Assembly (NCBI RefSeq): GCF_002844575.1
Contig: NZ_PIQO01000013.1
Location: 1 to 64,000 of the forward strand
Reading direction: 5' to 3'
Length of the DNA: 64,000 nucleotides
Source: Heyndrickxia camelliae
GTDB lineage: Bacteria; Bacillota; Bacilli; Bacillales; Bacillaceae_C
Part shown: one piece after another, positions 29,203 to 41,671 of the stretch
Layout: each line of letters begins with the position of its first letter
How positions within the stretch are numbered: position 1 is the first letter of the stretch
Position numbers and translations under genes: made by a program
Notes under the pieces: generated by a model
Databases searched by the model: none
Seen by the model: only the letters and a program-made list of their open reading frames with translations
Told to the model about the DNA's origin: nothing

Positions 29203-29299
29203 ATATTAACCACCCAGAATATATTATAGCTTAAATATTACTTAAAGTGGTAATAATAAGAAAATTTTTAAGGGAATTTATTCTCTTCTCATTTTAATT

Positions 29300-29329
29300 C
29301 TATGCAGAGAATTTTGATTCCCTGCATAG
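29300..29329. terminator. Hairpin between the small peptide gene and the regulator
   Basis: CTATGCAG (29300-29307) pairs perfectly with CTGCATAG (29322-29329). It lies just after the 41-residue peptide gene on the minus strand, though the T-run is on the plus-strand side (GATTTTTGG). Confidence 0.5.
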
Positions 29330-29371
29330 GATTTTTGGTTTCTATTTAAGTATAAAGTTCTGTGTCAAAGG

Positions 29372-29497
29372 TCATACGGATACTTTTACTTTTTGAAGAT
29401 TTGAATCTTTTTTATCGTTCAGCAGAATATCAATTTTGTAAATTAAGGAATCAATGTCTCTTTTTGTAATCTTCGATGGGGTGTTTTTTTTACGCAT
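29372..29497 (-). CDS. Small 41-residue basic peptide
   Basis: An ATG at 29497 is preceded by AAGGAGGAG at ideal spacing. The product starts MRKKNTPSKITKRDIDSL, is lysine-rich, has an amphipathic middle (LIYKIDILLND) and ends KVKVSV. It has no signal peptide. It lies upstream of the RRNPP regulator on the same strand, separated by a hairpin, so it may be a target or part of the cassette. I do not recognise the family. Confidence 0.6.
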   Translation of the reverse strand: MRKKNTPSKITKRDIDSLIYKIDILLNDKKDSNLQKVKVSV

Positions 29498-29845
29498 TTT
29501 AACTCCTCCTTACAAATTTTTTTTCTGAGTTGAATTTCTTATTGTTATCATATCACACTTTATAGGACAATTAACTTGGGAAAATAACATGAATTATAGA
29601 CTAAAAAGTCCTCATTTTCTTTCGAGTTTTCCTGAATGAAAAATAACGGTCGGGAAAATTTGGGACATTTTCCCTATTTGGTAATCAAAATGTAAAATAA
29701 CTGATAATACTGTAACTTACGTAGTATATATTTTCAAACAATTCAATATAAGGTGTTTCCTTAAGTTACATATGGAAAACCTTTTTTGATGCTTATAACA
29801 AATGCTATAATGTTGTATGGAATATAGGAATGGAGGATACGCTCG
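29498..29845. other. Gap upstream of pcrB
   Basis: It holds a GGGAAAA/TTTTCCC hairpin (29652-29674) and a likely pcrB -10 element TATAAT (29806-29811) with a weak T-rich -35 near 29784. No gene is seen. Confidence 0.5.
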
Positions 29846-30535
29846 ATGTACGACGTTCGCGAATGGCGACACGCCTTTAAGTTGGATCCGAATAAGGAAA
29901 TTTCTGATAAAAACTTAGAAAAATTATGTGAGTCTGGTACAGATGCTATTATTATTGGGGGAACAGATGGGGTAACGTTGGAAAATGTTCTAAATTTAAT
30001 GGCACGTGTCCGGAGATTCACAGTTCCATGTGTGTTGGAAATTTCTAATTTTGAATCCATTACACCTGGTTTTGACCTCTATTTTATCCCATCCGTTCTC
30101 AACAGTGAAAACGTAGAATGGATAACTGGCTTGCACCATGAAGCGGTAAAGGAATATGGTATCCTAATGAACTGGGATGAGATATTGGTGGAAGGCTATT
30201 GCATATTAAACAATGATTGCAAGGCTGCTAAGCTAACGCAATCGAGAACAGATTTAAGTGTAGAAGATGTAGAGGCTTATGCCATGATGGCGGAAAATTT
30301 ATTTAAGATGCCTATCTTCTATTTAGAATACAGTGGTACTTACGGTAATGTGGATGTGGTGAAAGCGGCGAAAAGTCATTTGACGAATACGAAATTGTTT
30401 TATGGTGGGGGTATTGTATCCGTAGAACAAGCCGAAGAGATGAGTCAGTATGCAGATGTCATTGTCGTTGGCAACATTATTTATGAAGATATAAATCAGG
30501 CTTTAAAAACAGTACAAGTAACGAATAGCAGGTAG
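29846..30535 (+). CDS. pcrB: Heptaprenylglyceryl phosphate synthase PcrB
   Basis: A 229-residue (beta/alpha)8 prenyltransferase that joins sn-glycerol-1-phosphate and heptaprenyl diphosphate in Firmicutes. It shows [33 protein letters not shown] and [12 protein letters not shown], the phosphate-binding segments of the GGGP synthase family. The ribosome site is GGAGG. It precedes pcrA as in B. subtilis. Confidence 0.94.
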   Translation: MYDVREWRHAFKLDPNKEISDKNLEKLCESGTDAIIIGGTDGVTLENVLNLMARVRRFTVPCVLEISNFESITPGFDLYFIPSVLNSENVEWITGLHHEAVKEYGILMNWDEILVEGYCILNNDCKAAKLTQSRTDLSVEDVEAYAMMAENLFKMPIFYLEYSGTYGNVDVVKAAKSHLTNTKLFYGGGIVSVEQAEEMSQYADVIVVGNIIYEDINQALKTVQVTNSR

Positions 30536-30592
30536 ACTTTATTTAGTTGAAAATATATAATAAGAACAAATGTTCTGGTGGTGAATAATACA

Positions 30593-32806
30593 ATGCAATT
30601 TTTAAAAGATCGCCTGCTTGCAGGATTGAATCCGGAGCAACAAGAAGCGGTAAAAACAACGGACGGTCCCCTTTTAATTATGGCTGGTGCCGGGAGTGGG
30701 AAAACACGTGTGTTAACACATCGTGTCGCATATTTAATGGTGGAAAAGGGAGTTAATCCATACAATATTTTGGCTATTACCTTTACTAATAAGGCTGCGC
30801 GAGAAATGAAAGAACGGATTGGAAAAATTATGGGTGGTGCTGCCGAAGAAGTTTGGATTTCCACTTTTCACTCTATGTGTGTAAGAATTTTAAGACGCGA
30901 TATAGATCGCATCGGAATAAACCGTAATTTTACGATATTAGATCCTACAGACCAACAATCTGTCATTAAAGGTATTTTAAAGGATAAAAATATTGATCCG
31001 AAGAAATTTGAACCGAGAGCAATTCTTGGGACTATTAGCAGTGCGAAAAATGAACTAGTAACTCCTGAAGAATATTCAAAGTTGGTAGGTGGATTTTACG
31101 AACAGGTTGTAAGTGATGTGTACGAGGAGTATCAAAGACGTCTTCGTAAAAATCAAGCGCTGGACTTTGATGATCTCATTATGATGACTATTCATCTTTT
31201 TAATCGGGTACCAGAAACATTGGAATTCTATCAGAGAAAGTTTCAATATATTCATGTGGATGAGTATCAAGATACAAATAGGGCGCAATATATGCTGGTG
31301 AAAATGCTGGCATCCAGGTTCCAAAATATATGTGTTGTCGGGGATTCAGACCAATCGATTTATCGCTGGCGCGGTGCAGATATCGCGAATATCCTCTCCT
31401 TTGAGAAAGATTATCCTCGGGCAAAAGTCATCATGCTTGAACAAAATTATCGTTCTACCAAGCGAATTCTTCATGCAGCAAATGAAGTCATTAAACATAA
31501 TGCAAACAGAAAGCCGAAAAAATTATGGACGGAAAATGATGATGGGCAAAAAATCTGCTATTATCGAGCGGACAGTGAACAATCCGAAGCACAGTTTGTG
31601 GCAGGGAAAATCAAAGAAATGGTGGAATCGGGAGAACGCAAATTATCGGATATTGCAATTCTGTACCGTACCAACGCCCAATCACGTGTAATGGAAGAGG
31701 TTTTGTTAAAATCCAATATTGACTATCATATTGTAGGCGGAATTAAATTTTATGATCGCAAAGAGATTAAGGATATTCTAGCCTACTTGCGTTTAATTGC
31801 TAACCCTGACGATGATATCAGCTTGCAACGTGTTATTAATGTACCAAAACGAGGAATTGGTTCCACTTCTTTTGATAAAATTGCCCGATATGCTGCTGAT
31901 AATGATATTTCTATTTTTGCAGCGTTAAAGGAAATTGATTTCATAGGGGTAAGTCCGAAAATCGCAAAAGCTGCATATGAGTTTTATGAGTTAATTAAAA
32001 ACTATACACAAATGCAAGAATACTTATCTGTAACAGAGCTTGTAGATGAGGTTTTAGATAAATCAGGCTACCGTGAAATGCTGCATGCGGAAAAATCGTT
32101 GGAAGCGCAGAGCAGACTAGAAAATATAGATGAATTTTTATCCGTTACGAAAAGCTTTGAAGAAGGCAGTGAAGACAAGAGCTTAGTTGCCTTTTTGACT
32201 GATCTTGCTCTAGTAGCGGATATCGATCGGTTAGATGAAAAAGAAGAAAACAATAATGATGCGATTGTTTTAATGACATTACATTCAGCAAAAGGATTGG
32301 AATTTCCAGTCGTGTTTTTAATTGGATTAGAAGAAGGTGTTTTCCCGCATAGCCGTTCATTAATGGAAGAGGCGGAGATGGAAGAGGAAAGACGCCTAGC
32401 ATATGTAGGAATTACACGAGCAGAACAAGATTTGTATATAACTAATGCAGCGATGCGTACGTTGTTTGGTCGTACAAATATGAATCCTGTATCCCGATTT
32501 ATTAACGAAATACCAGAAGACCTATTAGAAGTCTTGCATAAAGAAGTGAAACAACAAACTAGTGCATTTAGTTCCCAGCAGAAAAGACCAGTTAGTCGAC
32601 CGGTATCCAGACCAATTCCAACAGGTACGGGTGCTGATGAATTGGAATGGAAGGTTGGCGACAAGGCAGAACATAAGAAATGGGGCATTGGAACAGTCGT
32701 CAGTGTTAAAGGCAAAGACAAGTCTGTTGAATTGGATATTGCCTTTCCAAGTCCTGTCGGTATTAAAAGATTACTCGCGGAATTTGCACCAATTCAAAAA
32801 GTATAA
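30593..32806 (+). CDS. pcrA: ATP-dependent DNA helicase PcrA
   Basis: A superfamily 1A 3'-5' helicase of 737 residues from ATG 30593; GGTGGTGA lies before it, and the upstream GTG codons are part of that site. Walker A AGAGSGKT (residues 31-38), Walker B VDEYQDTN, motif [17 protein letters not shown], motif [11 protein letters not shown] and motif [15 protein letters not shown] are intact. The C-terminus has a [17 protein letters not shown] segment, the RNA-polymerase-binding type of PcrA tail. Confidence 0.97.
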   Translation: MQFLKDRLLAGLNPEQQEAVKTTDGPLLIMAGAGSGKTRVLTHRVAYLMVEKGVNPYNILAITFTNKAAREMKERIGKIMGGAAEEVWISTFHSMCVRILRRDIDRIGINRNFTILDPTDQQSVIKGILKDKNIDPKKFEPRAILGTISSAKNELVTPEEYSKLVGGFYEQVVSDVYEEYQRRLRKNQALDFDDLIMMTIHLFNRVPETLEFYQRKFQYIHVDEYQDTNRAQYMLVKMLASRFQNICVVGDSDQSIYRWRGADIANILSFEKDYPRAKVIMLEQNYRSTKRILHAANEVIKHNANRKPKKLWTENDDGQKICYYRADSEQSEAQFVAGKIKEMVESGERKLSDIAILYRTNAQSRVMEEVLLKSNIDYHIVGGIKFYDRKEIKDILAYLRLIANPDDDISLQRVINVPKRGIGSTSFDKIARYAADNDISIFAALKEIDFIGVSPKIAKAAYEFYELIKNYTQMQEYLSVTELVDEVLDKSGYREMLHAEKSLEAQSRLENIDEFLSVTKSFEEGSEDKSLVAFLTDLALVADIDRLDEKEENNNDAIVLMTLHSAKGLEFPVVFLIGLEEGVFPHSRSLMEEAEMEEERRLAYVGITRAEQDLYITNAAMRTLFGRTNMNPVSRFINEIPEDLLEVLHKEVKQQTSAFSSQQKRPVSRPVSRPIPTGTGADELEWKVGDKAEHKKWGIGTVVSVKGKDKSVELDIAFPSPVGIKRLLAEFAPIQKV

Positions 32807-32819
32807 ATAGGAATGATGA

Positions 32820-34841
<2,022 letters not shown>

Positions 34842-34955
34842 TTTGAAACTTTTCTTATGCTAAAGTAGTCTCTATAAGAGGTAGTATTTAACTGCTTTGC
34901 AAATTAGGAGATTAAGTGTGAACGGACACTTAGATGAAATAAAGGTGGCATTTTC

Positions 34956-36104
34956 ATGAAAAAGTGGTTACCGGTGCTGCTAGCTGTCATTTTAACAGCA
35001 GGTTGTGCACCGAATTTTAGTAAACAAGACCAAGTTGTACAAAAGAAAAATGACAAAAAGGAATCAGCGATTGTTCCTAATTATCAAATTTCGGATCAAT
35101 ATTACAAGACTATCCTTCCTTTTAAGCCGAGTAAATCAAGAGGGCTTACGGTAAGCAATCTGAATACTCGCTATGACATTGATGAGTTTGAAACAGGTTT
35201 AATGCGAGTGGCTCAAAAACAGTATTCGCCAAATGACTATTTGTTTCAGGAGGGTCAATATCTAGACAAGGATACTGTTCAATCGTGGCTGAATAGGAAA
35301 TATACACCGGCTCAATTAAAAGCAAAAAAGCTAAAAGCGTCTGAAAATCTTGGGTTAAATCCGGTTGCAACCGGTAAAAATGCTGCAAGTACACCTATTT
35401 ATTTAGCCCATATTTTAGAACAGGATTATTTAATAAAGAGTAATAAAAATACAGTTAAGCTTGGCGGAGTAGTAATTGGACTTGCCTTAAATTCCGTGTA
35501 TTATTACCAGAAGGAGCAATATGGAGCTACGTATGATAAAACGATTGACCATTCAATAGTAGCGAGCCATGGGAAAAGTATTGCTCAGGAAGTAATAAAA
35601 CGACTTCGAAATATTAGCGGGTTGAAAAATGTACCGATTACTATCGCATTGTATGAGCAAAAAGGAACAGATTCCGTAGTTCCAGGAAACTTTTTTGCCT
35701 ATACTACTGTGTCAAATGGGAGCACATCCATTGATAAATGGAAATCGGTAAATGAGAAGTATTATTTGTTCCCAAATGATGCTACTGAGAAGAAATATCG
35801 GGATGACTCTCAGTCATTTAATAACTTTAAATATGATGTGGAAAAATATTTTCCTAATTATAATGGTGTAGTTGGTCGTGGACTTTATAAAGATGGACAA
35901 TTATCAAAATTAAACATTGAAATCCCTATGCAATTTTATGGACAATCAGAAGTAGTGGGATTTACGCAGTATATTGCGGGTTTATTAAGTGATTTTCCTG
36001 ATTACATTGCTTTAGAGATAAGTGTAACTTCTGTTAATGGACCAAAGGCGCTAATAGTCCGGGATCCGAACGAGAAAGAACCATTTGTTCATATTTATGA
36101 ATAA
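34956..36104 (+). CDS. yerH: CamS family lipoprotein YerH
   Basis: A 382-residue lipoprotein with lipobox LTAGC (Cys17), then a CamS-type domain (sex-pheromone cAM373 precursor family). Typical segments are SDQYYKTILPFKPSKSRGL near residue 47, and GLMRVAQKQYSP. In staphylococcal and enterococcal relatives the released signal-peptide end acts as a pheromone; here the comparable part is the hydrophobic stretch before Cys17. It follows ligA as in B. subtilis. The ribosome site is AAAGGTGG. Confidence 0.88.
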   Translation: MKKWLPVLLAVILTAGCAPNFSKQDQVVQKKNDKKESAIVPNYQISDQYYKTILPFKPSKSRGLTVSNLNTRYDIDEFETGLMRVAQKQYSPNDYLFQEGQYLDKDTVQSWLNRKYTPAQLKAKKLKASENLGLNPVATGKNAASTPIYLAHILEQDYLIKSNKNTVKLGGVVIGLALNSVYYYQKEQYGATYDKTIDHSIVASHGKSIAQEVIKRLRNISGLKNVPITIALYEQKGTDSVVPGNFFAYTTVSNGSTSIDKWKSVNEKYYLFPNDATEKKYRDDSQSFNNFKYDVEKYFPNYNGVVGRGLYKDGQLSKLNIEIPMQFYGQSEVVGFTQYIAGLLSDFPDYIALEISVTSVNGPKALIVRDPNEKEPFVHIYE

Positions 36105-36110
36105 CAACTG

Positions 36111-36144
36111 AGCTGCTGACAATGAGATGTCGGCAGCTTTTTTT
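36111..36144 (+). terminator. Terminator after yerH
   Basis: AGCTGCTGACA pairs with TGTCGGCAGCT across ATGAGA, followed by seven T. Confidence 0.9.
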
Positions 36145-36250
36145 ACTTAAATAAAGTGTAACACCCCAAAACATTATATTCCCCCCTTTCACTTAACGTT
36201 CCCAAACAATATATGTCGAAAGAACACGAACAAAAAATAGCTAAATTCAG

Positions 36251-36278
36251 TTGCATTTTAACGATTCTGTTATATAAT
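36251..36278 (+). promoter_or_regulatory. Promoter of the aceB-aceA operon
   Basis: TTGCAT (36251-36256) and TATAAT (36273-36278) are spaced by 16 bp, about 50 bp before aceB. Confidence 0.65.
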
Positions 36279-36327
36279 ACATTTAAGTTTTATATTCTGT
36301 ATTATAACATAATCAAGAGGTGTTGAA

Positions 36328-37938
36328 ATGAGCACGCAAACAAGTGGGATAACGGTAGTAGGGCAGATGAAATCTGGGTTTGAACAAATACTTACGCCAG
36401 CGGCACTGCAATTTATTGAACAGCTTGAACGCCATTATGGTGAAAAGAGAAGGGAACTGTTACAGTACAGAGTCCAAAGGCAAGAAGAAATAGACCGGGG
36501 CATCCTTCCCCACTTTTTACCTGAAACAAAACATATTCGCGACGGAGAATGGACGATTGCACCATTGCCGGATGACTTACAAGACCGTCGCGTAGAAATT
36601 ACCGGTCCTGTGGACAGAAAAATGGTTATTAATGCTTTGAATTCTGGTGCAAAAGTATTTATGGCATGCTTTGAGGATGCCACATCACCTACTTGGGACA
36701 ATGTAATGGAGGGGCAGATAAACTTACATGATGCGGTATATAAGAAGATAACCTATGATGGCTCGAATGGAAAAAAATACGAATTAAATAAAAAAACAGC
36801 TGTATTAGTAGTGAGGCCGCGCGGATGGCACTTGGAAGAAAAGCATGTGTTAATTGATGGGAGGCCAATATCCGCAAGTTTGTTTGATTTTGGTTTATAT
36901 TTTTTCCATAATGCTTTGCATCTAACTGAAAGTGGAACAGGTCCATATTTTTATTTGCCAAAGCTTGAAAGCCATCTTGAAGCAAGGCTTTGGAATGATG
37001 TCTTCACTTTTTCGCAGAAATATATTGGAATTCCAAAAGGGACAATTAAGGCAACCGTTTTGATTGAAACGATTATGGCTGCATTTGAAATGAATGAAAT
37101 ATTATATGAATTGAGGGAACACTCAGCAGGATTAAATTGTGGGCGCTGGGATTATATTTTCAGTTATATTAAGAAACTGCGCAATCAAGAAAATGTCATT
37201 TTACCGGATCGATCCGTTGTAACGATGACAGTTCCGTTTATGAGGTCTTATTCTTTACTAACGATTCAAACCTGTCATCACAGGAAGGCTCCTGCAATTG
37301 GCGGCATGGCAGCGCAAATTCCAGTTAAAAATGATCAGCAGAAAAATGAGGAAGCCTTTGCAAAGGTAAGAGCCGATAAAGAAAGGGAAGCTCGAGATGG
37401 TCATGACGGAACATGGGTGGCACATCCGGGACTGGTCCCTGTTGCATTAGAAGTATTTGATCGTGAGATGCCTACGCCAAATCAAATCCATTCATCGAAA
37501 CAGCGGCATATACAAGTGACAGAAACAGATTTATTAGAAATTCCGGTCGATGCCATTACGGAAGAGGGAGTAAGGCAAAATATAAATGTCGGAATCCGAT
37601 ATATTGAATCCTGGCTGAATGGAAAGGGAGCAGCTCCAATTGACCATTTAATGGAGGATGCTGCTACAGCTGAAATTTCCCGAGCACAAGTTTGGCAATG
37701 GATACGCCATCCCAAAGGTGTATTAGAAGATGGACGGAAAATAACAATGGAGATGTATCAGGAATTTAAAACAGAGGAGCTTAGGAAAATCCGTGAGGAC
37801 ATTGGAGAAAAAGAGTTTAACAATCGCCGATTTAACGAGGCGGTACAGTTATTTGATAGATTGATACAGGATAATGATTTTATAGAGTTTTTAACGTTAC
37901 CAGGATATGAGATTTTAACGCAAGTTACCTCTGCATAA
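36328..37938 (+). CDS. aceB: Malate synthase A
   Basis: 536 residues, type A malate synthase, condensing glyoxylate with acetyl-CoA. VMACFEDATSPTWDNVMEGQ, AVLVVRPRGWHLEEKH and LIETIMAAFEMNEILYEL are active-site segments, with GLNCGRWDYIFSYIK supplying the metal-binding end. RDGHDGTWVAHPGLVP is the C-terminal motif. Forms the glyoxylate shunt with the next gene. Confidence 0.96.
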   Translation: MSTQTSGITVVGQMKSGFEQILTPAALQFIEQLERHYGEKRRELLQYRVQRQEEIDRGILPHFLPETKHIRDGEWTIAPLPDDLQDRRVEITGPVDRKMVINALNSGAKVFMACFEDATSPTWDNVMEGQINLHDAVYKKITYDGSNGKKYELNKKTAVLVVRPRGWHLEEKHVLIDGRPISASLFDFGLYFFHNALHLTESGTGPYFYLPKLESHLEARLWNDVFTFSQKYIGIPKGTIKATVLIETIMAAFEMNEILYELREHSAGLNCGRWDYIFSYIKKLRNQENVILPDRSVVTMTVPFMRSYSLLTIQTCHHRKAPAIGGMAAQIPVKNDQQKNEEAFAKVRADKEREARDGHDGTWVAHPGLVPVALEVFDREMPTPNQIHSSKQRHIQVTETDLLEIPVDAITEEGVRQNINVGIRYIESWLNGKGAAPIDHLMEDAATAEISRAQVWQWIRHPKGVLEDGRKITMEMYQEFKTEELRKIREDIGEKEFNNRRFNEAVQLFDRLIQDNDFIEFLTLPGYEILTQVTSA

Positions 37939-38022
37939 TCAAGTGGAACAGTAGATACAAAGGCATAACATCAGAATGCTGTGATTGACTATACTTTCAT
38001 TTAATAAGGAGGATGAAAAAAG

Positions 38023-39300
38023 ATGGAGGAAAGAGTGGAGAAGCTTCAAAATGAATGGGAAATGGCGGAAAGATGGAAGGGTGTTACTAGAACGTATTGT
38101 GCTGAGGAAGTCATAAGATTGAGGGGATCGATTGACATTGAGTATACTTTAGCACGCCGCGGCTCAGAAAAGTTGTGGGAATTATTGCATACAGAAGATT
38201 ATGTCCCTGCACTTGGTGCCTTAACGGGGAACCAAGCAATTCAGCAGGTGAAAGCGGGCCTTAAAGCAATTTATCTTAGTGGTTGGCAGGTGGCAGCAGA
38301 TGCGAATGTAGCAGGACATATGTATCCGGATCAAAGTCTATATCCTGCTAACAGTGTTCCGCATGTAGTGAAGCGGATAAATCAGGCACTGCAGCGTGCA
38401 GATCAAATTGAGCATGTGGAAGGGAACACAAAGATGGATTGGTTTGTTCCGATTATCGCTGATGCAGAAGCAGGATTTGGTGGGCAGTTAAATGTTTTTG
38501 AATTAATGAAAGCGATGATTGAAGCGGGGGCAGCGGCGGTACATTTTGAGGATCAGCTTTCTTCTGAAAAGAAATGTGGCCATTTAGGCGGAAAGGTATT
38601 ACTTCCAACTCAAACAGCGGTCCGAAACTTGATTTCTGCACGTCTTGCCGCAGATGTAATGGGTGTCCCAACAGTATTAATAGCACGCACAGATGCAAAT
38701 GCAGCTGATTTAATTACAAGTGATGTGGACCCTTATGATGCAAAATTTATTACCGGTGAAAGAACATCGGAAGGTTTTTATCGTACAAGAGCAGGTATTG
38801 ATCAAGCGATTGCAAGGGGACTGGCTTATGCACCATATGCTGACCTTATTTGGTGTGAAACATCTGAACCTAATCTTGAAGAAGCGAAGCAATTTGCAGA
38901 AGCTATTCATGAAAAATTCCCTGGAAAACTACTAGCCTATAATTGTTCCCCATCTTTTAATTGGAAGAAGAAATTAAGTGAAGAGGCGATTGCAGCATTC
39001 CAATCGGAACTTGGAAAAATGGGTTATAAGTTTCAATTTGTGACTTTAGCAGGTTTCCACGCGTTAAACAATAGCATGTTTGAGCTCGCTAAAGCTTATA
39101 AGGAAAGAGGTATGTCAGCATATTCAGAACTTCAACAAGCGGAGTTTTCTAATGAACAATATGGCTATACTGCCACACGTCATCAAAGGGAAGTGGGTAC
39201 AGGATATTTTGACGAAGTTTCCATGGTTATTACGAAGGGGACGTCATCTACTACTGCCCTGAAAGGATCGACGGAGGAAGAGCAGTTTACAAGTATATAA
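38023..39300 (+). CDS. aceA: Isocitrate lyase
   Basis: 425 residues, cleaving isocitrate to glyoxylate and succinate. The catalytic [11 protein letters not shown] is intact, as are [18 protein letters not shown] and YNCSPSFNW. Length matches short bacterial isocitrate lyases. The ribosome site AAGGAGGATG lies just before the ATG. It follows aceB by 84 bases. Confidence 0.97.
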   Translation: MEERVEKLQNEWEMAERWKGVTRTYCAEEVIRLRGSIDIEYTLARRGSEKLWELLHTEDYVPALGALTGNQAIQQVKAGLKAIYLSGWQVAADANVAGHMYPDQSLYPANSVPHVVKRINQALQRADQIEHVEGNTKMDWFVPIIADAEAGFGGQLNVFELMKAMIEAGAAAVHFEDQLSSEKKCGHLGGKVLLPTQTAVRNLISARLAADVMGVPTVLIARTDANAADLITSDVDPYDAKFITGERTSEGFYRTRAGIDQAIARGLAYAPYADLIWCETSEPNLEEAKQFAEAIHEKFPGKLLAYNCSPSFNWKKKLSEEAIAAFQSELGKMGYKFQFVTLAGFHALNNSMFELAKAYKERGMSAYSELQQAEFSNEQYGYTATRHQREVGTGYFDEVSMVITKGTSSTTALKGSTEEEQFTSI

Positions 39301-39303
39301 GTG

Positions 39304-39335
39304 ATAAAAATTCACCCTTCGCGGTGAATTTTTTT
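39304..39335 (+). terminator. Terminator after aceA
   Basis: AAATTCACC pairs with GGTGAATTT around CTTCGC, followed by a T-run. Confidence 0.88.
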
Positions 39336-39443
39336 AGATAATAGTAAATATACATAATCTTTTAATATTTTCTAGCAATAAGGAACCGATGCTTGTAGAA
39401 TAGAAAATAAAAATAGAGAAGTGGGAAAGAGGTGTGAATCGGT

Positions 39444-40079
39444 TTGATTTTAGAGCACGATTGGAATGAGAGAAAGGCAATTCAATTGCGCATGCTCCAA
39501 CTTCAAGAGGAGTCACAGGCTATTCGTACGGAATATGAAAGTTTATTGAATCGATTACGGGAATTAGATTCGCAGCACAATCAATTACCACAGAACACAG
39601 GAATAGGAAATAAAGTTGGAGATGATAAGGTCATATCTTCAAATGATCCAGTATCGCCATTGATAATAAAGCAGGACAAGAATAATGACATATTCTCGAG
39701 GATTGAAGAAATTAAACGAAGCATAAGCGGTGCAGGCACATTGTCAAAACATAATGAGCAAAAACAAGATGTCTATAATATCCCGGAGACAGCAGCGACC
39801 ATAACAAAAGATGAGAGTTCTTCTAAAAGACGAAGGAAAAAGTTTACAGCATCGGAACTTTTGAGAGAACCTCCAAGCAAAGACCTATCTATATATAAGG
39901 ATTATCTTATTTTGTCTCATTTAAAATTAAAAAGGAAACTAAGAAACTCGGAAATTAAAGAGCTGTTAGGAGAACATTCATTAGAGGTTAAAAACATAAC
40001 GGTTTTATTAAAAAATCTAATGGTTAAATATAAGGAGATTACGAAAGCTGGACACGGCATTTATGAATGGAAGTTCTAA
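39444..40079 (+). CDS. Rok-like nucleoid-associated repressor
   Basis: 211 residues from TTG 39444 (AAAGAGGTG upstream). The N-terminal coiled-coil begins NERKAIQLRMLQLQEE and ends LLNRLRELDSQH, which parallels the oligomerisation helix of B. subtilis Rok. A variable, polar linker (residues 50-130) contains a basic SKRRRKKF patch. Residues 145-211 look like the Rok winged helix, ending KEITKAGHGIYEWKF. Rok silences AT-rich, horizontally acquired DNA and competence genes. Assignment is by this domain pattern and not by overall identity. Confidence 0.7.
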   Translation: MILEHDWNERKAIQLRMLQLQEESQAIRTEYESLLNRLRELDSQHNQLPQNTGIGNKVGDDKVISSNDPVSPLIIKQDKNNDIFSRIEEIKRSISGAGTLSKHNEQKQDVYNIPETAATITKDESSSKRRRKKFTASELLREPPSKDLSIYKDYLILSHLKLKRKLRNSEIKELLGEHSLEVKNITVLLKNLMVKYKEITKAGHGIYEWKF

Positions 40080-40181
40080 ATAAATGGTTATTTTTAAACA
40101 GTTCACTGAATCCAAGAAAGCGTTCACTTTAAACAATTAGATAAATCAAGATGGTCGCAAATTAATAGAATAAAGAGAAAA

Positions 40182-40203
40182 GCCATCTTTTCAGGAAGAT
40201 GGC
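40182..40203. terminator. Bidirectional terminator between rok-like gene and brnQ
   Basis: GCCATCTT (40182-40189) pairs perfectly with AAGATGGC (40196-40203). On the minus strand it runs into TTTTCTCTTT, ending brnQ. Confidence 0.8.
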
Positions 40204-40227
40204 CTTATCTTTAGTGCTTACTATTTA

Positions 40228-41565
40228 TTAACCCTCTTTGGTTTCCGCTTTTTCTATCGGAGAAGACGATCTGCTAACTTTCTCCGCAATAAATCCTACA
40301 ACTCCTCCTGCAATAGCAGGGATAACCCATCCTAAACCTACAGCTGCTAAAGGCAAACTCTTCATAAATGGTGCAATGAAGCTCCATTTTAGTCCGAACA
40401 TTTGTAATCCATCATACAAACTTACTATCCCTGTTAGAAGCATAGCACCTGCGTATACTTTATGAGAACCTTTGAAAAAACGATGAAAAAAGGCAAGTGT
40501 GACAAGTACAATAGTTAAAGGATATGCCATGACAAGGAATGGAACAGACACCGAAATAATTTCATTTAATCCAAGATTTGCAATCAAGAAGCTTACAAGA
40601 GTAGTAAGTGTTACGACAACGCGGTAGCTTACCTTAGGTGCAATTTTGGAGAAATACTGTCCACAGGCGATTGTTAATCCCACACAAGTAGTAAAGCATG
40701 CAAGGGTGAAAATCCCTCCAAGAAGGACTTTTCCGGCATTCCCTAAAAGTATGGTAGAAGCCTTTGATAGTATAGCAGTACCGTTTTCAAACGTTCCATA
40801 GCCGGCCATTTTAGCTCCAAGAAAGCCAATTACTACATAGACTAATGCAAGTGCTGTTCCTGCGACAAATCCTGCTTTAATAGTATATTGAGTTAATTTC
40901 TTTTTGTCCTGTACCCCTTTTTGTTTTAAAGTGGTTAAAATAACAATTCCAAACGCAAGTGCTGCGAGTGCATCCATAGTGGAATAACCATCAATAAATC
41001 CCCTAAATAAGGAGGCAGATTGATAATTCTCCGTTGGCGATTTTAATGGTTGATCTAGCTTTATAAATCCAGTTACACAAAGAACAACGATGGATACTAA
41101 AAGAACGGGGGTAATAATTCGACCCATATAATCTACTATCTTGGTTGGATTTAAGCTTAATAAATATACCAATAAAAAGAATAGCAAAGAAAATCCGAAT
41201 AAGAGCACTGACTGATTGAAAGACGTATTCCCCAAGAAGGGTTTCACTCCCATCTCAAAAGCAACATTCGCATTTCGGGGGATGCCGAAGAATGGTCCGA
41301 TTGATAAATAAACCACAATCGTAAAAATAATTCCAAACCATGGGTGAACACGGCTGCCCAGCGTATTCACACCATCCTTTACTCTTGCAATCGCGATAAG
41401 AACAATAAGTGGCAGCCCTACTCCGGTTAGAATAAAGCCAATAATTGCTGGCCAGAAAGATGTTCCTGCCCCCATTCCCAAAAATGGAGGGAAGATAAGA
41501 TTACCAGCTCCAAAAAACATTGAAAAAAGCATAAGTCCTACGAAAAAACTATCCTTCTTGTTCAT
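40228..41565 (-). CDS. brnQ: Branched-chain amino acid transporter BrnQ
   Basis: A 445-residue LIVCS-family sodium-coupled carrier for Ile, Leu and Val with about 12 helices. The N-terminus FFVGLMLFSMFFGAGNLIFPP is the family signature region, followed by PRNANVAFEMG and DGYSTMDALAALAFG. The ribosome site is AGGAGAG. An isoleucine T-box precedes it, in keeping with induction when charged tRNA-Ile is scarce. Confidence 0.93.
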   Translation of the reverse strand: MNKKDSFFVGLMLFSMFFGAGNLIFPPFLGMGAGTSFWPAIIGFILTGVGLPLIVLIAIARVKDGVNTLGSRVHPWFGIIFTIVVYLSIGPFFGIPRNANVAFEMGVKPFLGNTSFNQSVLLFGFSLLFFLLVYLLSLNPTKIVDYMGRIITPVLLVSIVVLCVTGFIKLDQPLKSPTENYQSASLFRGFIDGYSTMDALAALAFGIVILTTLKQKGVQDKKKLTQYTIKAGFVAGTALALVYVVIGFLGAKMAGYGTFENGTAILSKASTILLGNAGKVLLGGIFTLACFTTCVGLTIACGQYFSKIAPKVSYRVVVTLTTLVSFLIANLGLNEIISVSVPFLVMAYPLTIVLVTLAFFHRFFKGSHKVYAGAMLLTGIVSLYDGLQMFGLKWSFIAPFMKSLPLAAVGLGWVIPAIAGGVVGFIAEKVSRSSSPIEKAETKEG

Positions 41566-41671
41566 TGAAATCTCTCCTGTTCTCTTTGTAGTTGGTAAGA
41601 ATCTGCGCTGATCATAGATGCTTTTTTACAAAAGAAACCGCATCTATCTATTTGGAGGCTATTAAATAAAA

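Noticed and set aside
32068-32721. 217-codon frame opposite pcrA
   Set aside because: Antisense shadow of a conserved helicase; serine-rich composition is typical of reversed coding sequence.
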